Of a DNA stretch of 7,474 bases, positions 6,336 to 7,474 are shown one piece after another (within the stretch, counting starts at the first letter, position 1; each line of letters starts with the position of its first letter). The notes beneath the pieces were generated by a model. It was not told the origin of the DNA, made no database searches, and worked only from the letters and a program-made list of their open reading frames with translations. Where the stretch lies: contig BEHO01000048.1 in the NCBI GenBank assembly GCA_002898915.1, positions 1-7,474 of the forward strand, in the 5' to 3' direction. The stretch comes from a bacterium HR12 (GTDB taxonomy: Bacteria; Actinomycetota; UBA4738; HRBIN12). A program made the position numbers and the translations under genes.

Positions 6336-6338
6336 CTA
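6336..6338 (-). other. In-frame amber codon inside priA
   Basis: The plus strand reads cta here, which is TAG on the coding strand. The reading frame upstream (6339-6536) and downstream (4656-6335) is the same, and the sequence resembles one continuous PriA. The next codon is GTG, a possible restart codon. TAG is also the apparent normal terminator of metK, rsmB and the response regulator in this window, so a genome-wide reassignment of amber to an amino acid is unlikely. A nonsense mutation (for example from GAG), a base-call error, read-through or termination-reinitiation all remain possible. Confidence 0.85.
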
Positions 6339-6536
6339 CCCGGTCGGTCCGAGCACCCACCCCCGGACCAGGCGCCCGTGGAACCGGACCTGCACGAGGG
6401 AGCCCACGCCGGCCCCGAGCGCGGGGTCGAGCTCGTAGGTGAAGGGACGGTCGAGCGCGAGGACCGGCCGGTCGATGCAGACGGCGACGGGGCCCTGCAG
6501 GACGGCCGCGCTAGGAGACGGCCCGGCGGAGCTCAT
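6336..6536 (-). CDS. priA: PriA N-terminal fragment (3'-DNA-binding domain), ended by in-frame TAG
   Basis: This 66-residue frame is the beginning of primosomal protein N'. Residues 17-63 ([40 protein letters not shown]) match the opening of the PriA 3'-DNA-binding domain, which recognises the 3' end of the leading strand at stalled forks. The usual domain is about 90-100 residues, so the fragment is short by its last third. The missing part lies directly after the TAG at 6336-6338, in the same frame, with no gap in the homology-like text. The ATG at 6536 is the only ATG, GTG or TTG start in frame before residue 44. It overlaps the metK end by 26 nt and has no clear Shine-Dalgarno sequence. 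The fragment could be a truncated peptide, the first half of a read-through product, or an artefact of a base-call error. See the companion entry 4656-6335. Confidence 0.8.
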   Translation of the reverse strand: MSSAGPSPSAAVLQGPVAVCIDRPVLALDRPFTYELDPALGAGVGSLVQVRFHGRLVRGWVLGPTG

Positions 6537-7474
6537 CCGCGCGGTCCACGGCCTCCCAGGTGAACTCCTTCCGCCCGAAGTGACCGTAGGCGGCGGTCTC
6601 CTTGTAGATCGGGCGCCGCAGGTCGAGGGCGCGGATGATCGCGGCCGGCCGGAAGTCGAACGCCTCCCACACGAGATCGACGATCCTGCCCGGGTCCACC
6701 TGCTCGGTCCCGAAGGTGTCGACCGCGAGCGAGACGGGGTGCGCCGTGCCGATGGCGTAGGCCACCTGGATCTGGAGCTTGTCGGCGAGGCCCGCGGCCA
6801 CCAGGTTCTTCGCGACGTACCGCGCCATGTAGGCGCCGGACCGATCCACCTTCGTCGGGTCCTTCCCCGAGAAGCACCCTCCGCCGTGGGGAGCCATGCC
6901 GCCGTAGGTGTCGACCACGATCTTGCGCCCGGTGAGGCCGGTGTCGGCCTTCGGCCCGCCGATCTCGAACCGGCCGGTGGGGTTCACGAGGATCCGCACG
7001 CCCTCGGCGTCGAGGTCGAACTCCCGGAGGACGGGGTCGATCACCTCCGCCTCGACGTCGGGCTTGAGGAGCGTCTCGACGTCCACCTCCTCCCGGTGCT
7101 GGGCCGAGATGAGGATCGTGTCCACGCGCACCGGCTTGCCCTTGTCGTACTCGATCGTCACCTGGCTCTTGCCGTCGGGGCGCAGGTAGGGGATCACCCC
7201 CGCCTTCCGCACGTCGGCGAGGCGCTTCGTGAGCCGGTGGGCCATGGCGATGGGGATCGGCATCAGCTCGGGCGTCTCGCGCACGGCGAAGCCGAACATC
7301 ATCCCCTGGTCCCCGGCCCCCAGCGTGTCCAGCTCGTCGTGGGAGTGGCCCTCCCGGAGCTCGAGGGCGGCGTCCACGCCCCGGGCGATGTCCGGGGACT
7401 GCTCCTGGATCGAGGTCAGGACCCCGCAGGTGTGCCCGTCGATACCGAAGTTGGCGTCCGTGTACCCGATCTCG
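6511..7474 (-). CDS. metK: S-adenosylmethionine synthetase, partial (N-terminus off window)
   Basis: MetK makes S-adenosylmethionine from methionine and ATP in the cytoplasm, releasing phosphate and pyrophosphate. The frame is open to the right edge: reading in from 7473 gives [10 protein letters not shown], then the [10 protein letters not shown] block, so the GTG near 7377 is internal and not the start. About 320 codons are present. The family is about 380-400 residues, so roughly 70-80 N-terminal residues (including the first ATP-binding His region) are missing. Visible signatures, numbered from the partial N-terminus: GAGDQG at 52-57 (family signature 1), the KSQVTIEYD strand near 102-110, [11 protein letters not shown] near 164-174, GGGCFSGKD at 197-205 (signature 2; a Cys replaces the usual Ala) followed by [10 protein letters not shown], and the C-terminal [12 protein letters not shown]. 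It ends in TAG at 6511-6513. The priA start overlaps its last 26 nt, suggesting co-transcription. Identification is secure; no inactivating change is seen in the visible part. Confidence 0.97.
   Translation of the reverse strand, partial: EIGYTDANFGIDGHTCGVLTSIQEQSPDIARGVDAALELREGHSHDELDTLGAGDQGMMFGFAVRETPELMPIPIAMAHRLTKRLADVRKAGVIPYLRPDGKSQVTIEYDKGKPVRVDTILISAQHREEVDVETLLKPDVEAEVIDPVLREFDLDAEGVRILVNPTGRFEIGGPKADTGLTGRKIVVDTYGGMAPHGGGCFSGKDPTKVDRSGAYMARYVAKNLVAAGLADKLQIQVAYAIGTAHPVSLAVDTFGTEQVDPGRIVDLVWEAFDFRPAAIIRALDLRRPIYKETAAYGHFGRKEFTWEAVDRADELRRAVS

Noticed and set aside
6336..6338. Genome-wide recoding of TAG as an amino acid
   Set aside because: metK, rsmB and the response regulator appear to end at TAG at their expected family lengths, so TAG works as a stop here.
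3795..6563. Long plus-strand open frame (over 900 codons) antisense to metK end, priA, def and fmt
   Set aside because: It is a GC-driven shadow: low-complexity Arg/Pro/Gly/Glu-rich translation with no domain, lying opposite clearly recognisable genes.

Overview
The window is GC-rich bacterial chromosome, with G or C at nearly every third codon position. It is densely coding, and every supported gene lies on the minus strand. No mobile element, CRISPR array, tRNA or rRNA gene was seen. The content is core housekeeping from an uncultured-type, high-GC, non-actinobacterial-looking lineage. A Rokubacteria/Methylomirabilota-like or deltaproteobacterial-like relative is my guess from gene order (priA-def-fmt-rsmB-rpe) and composition; this is inference only.

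Layout in transcription order (right to left): metK (S-adenosylmethionine synthetase, N-terminus off the right edge); priA (primosomal protein N'), interrupted by an in-frame TAG; def (peptide deformylase); fmt (Met-tRNA formyltransferase); rsmB (16S rRNA m5C967 methyltransferase with NusB-like domain); rpe (ribulose-phosphate 3-epimerase); and a REC-GGDEF response regulator. Junctions are overlapping or a few bases long (26-nt overlap metK/priA, GTGA overlap fmt/rsmB, TGATG overlap rpe/regulator), so this reads as one operon. After the regulator comes a short intergenic region with a perfect inverted repeat that carries a -10-like hexamer in its loop, then a clear FMN riboswitch (RFN element). 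The riboswitch points left, off the window edge, presumably into a riboflavin gene.

Functionally the cluster joins SAM supply (metK) and a SAM-dependent rRNA methyltransferase (rsmB), the formyl-methionine cycle (fmt adds formyl to initiator tRNA, def removes it from nascent proteins), replication restart (priA), ribulose-5-phosphate metabolism (rpe; the same sugar is a riboflavin precursor) and a predicted c-di-GMP output protein.

The most notable locus is priA. Its frame is cut by TAG at 6336-6338, although homology-like sequence continues unbroken on both sides. Independently, its helicase motifs (Walker A, DEEH box, the QxxGRxGR-type motif) are eroded while the zinc-binding cysteines and several PriA-specific blocks remain. 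It therefore looks like an ATPase-dead PriA, split or pseudogenised. No wholly new system was found.
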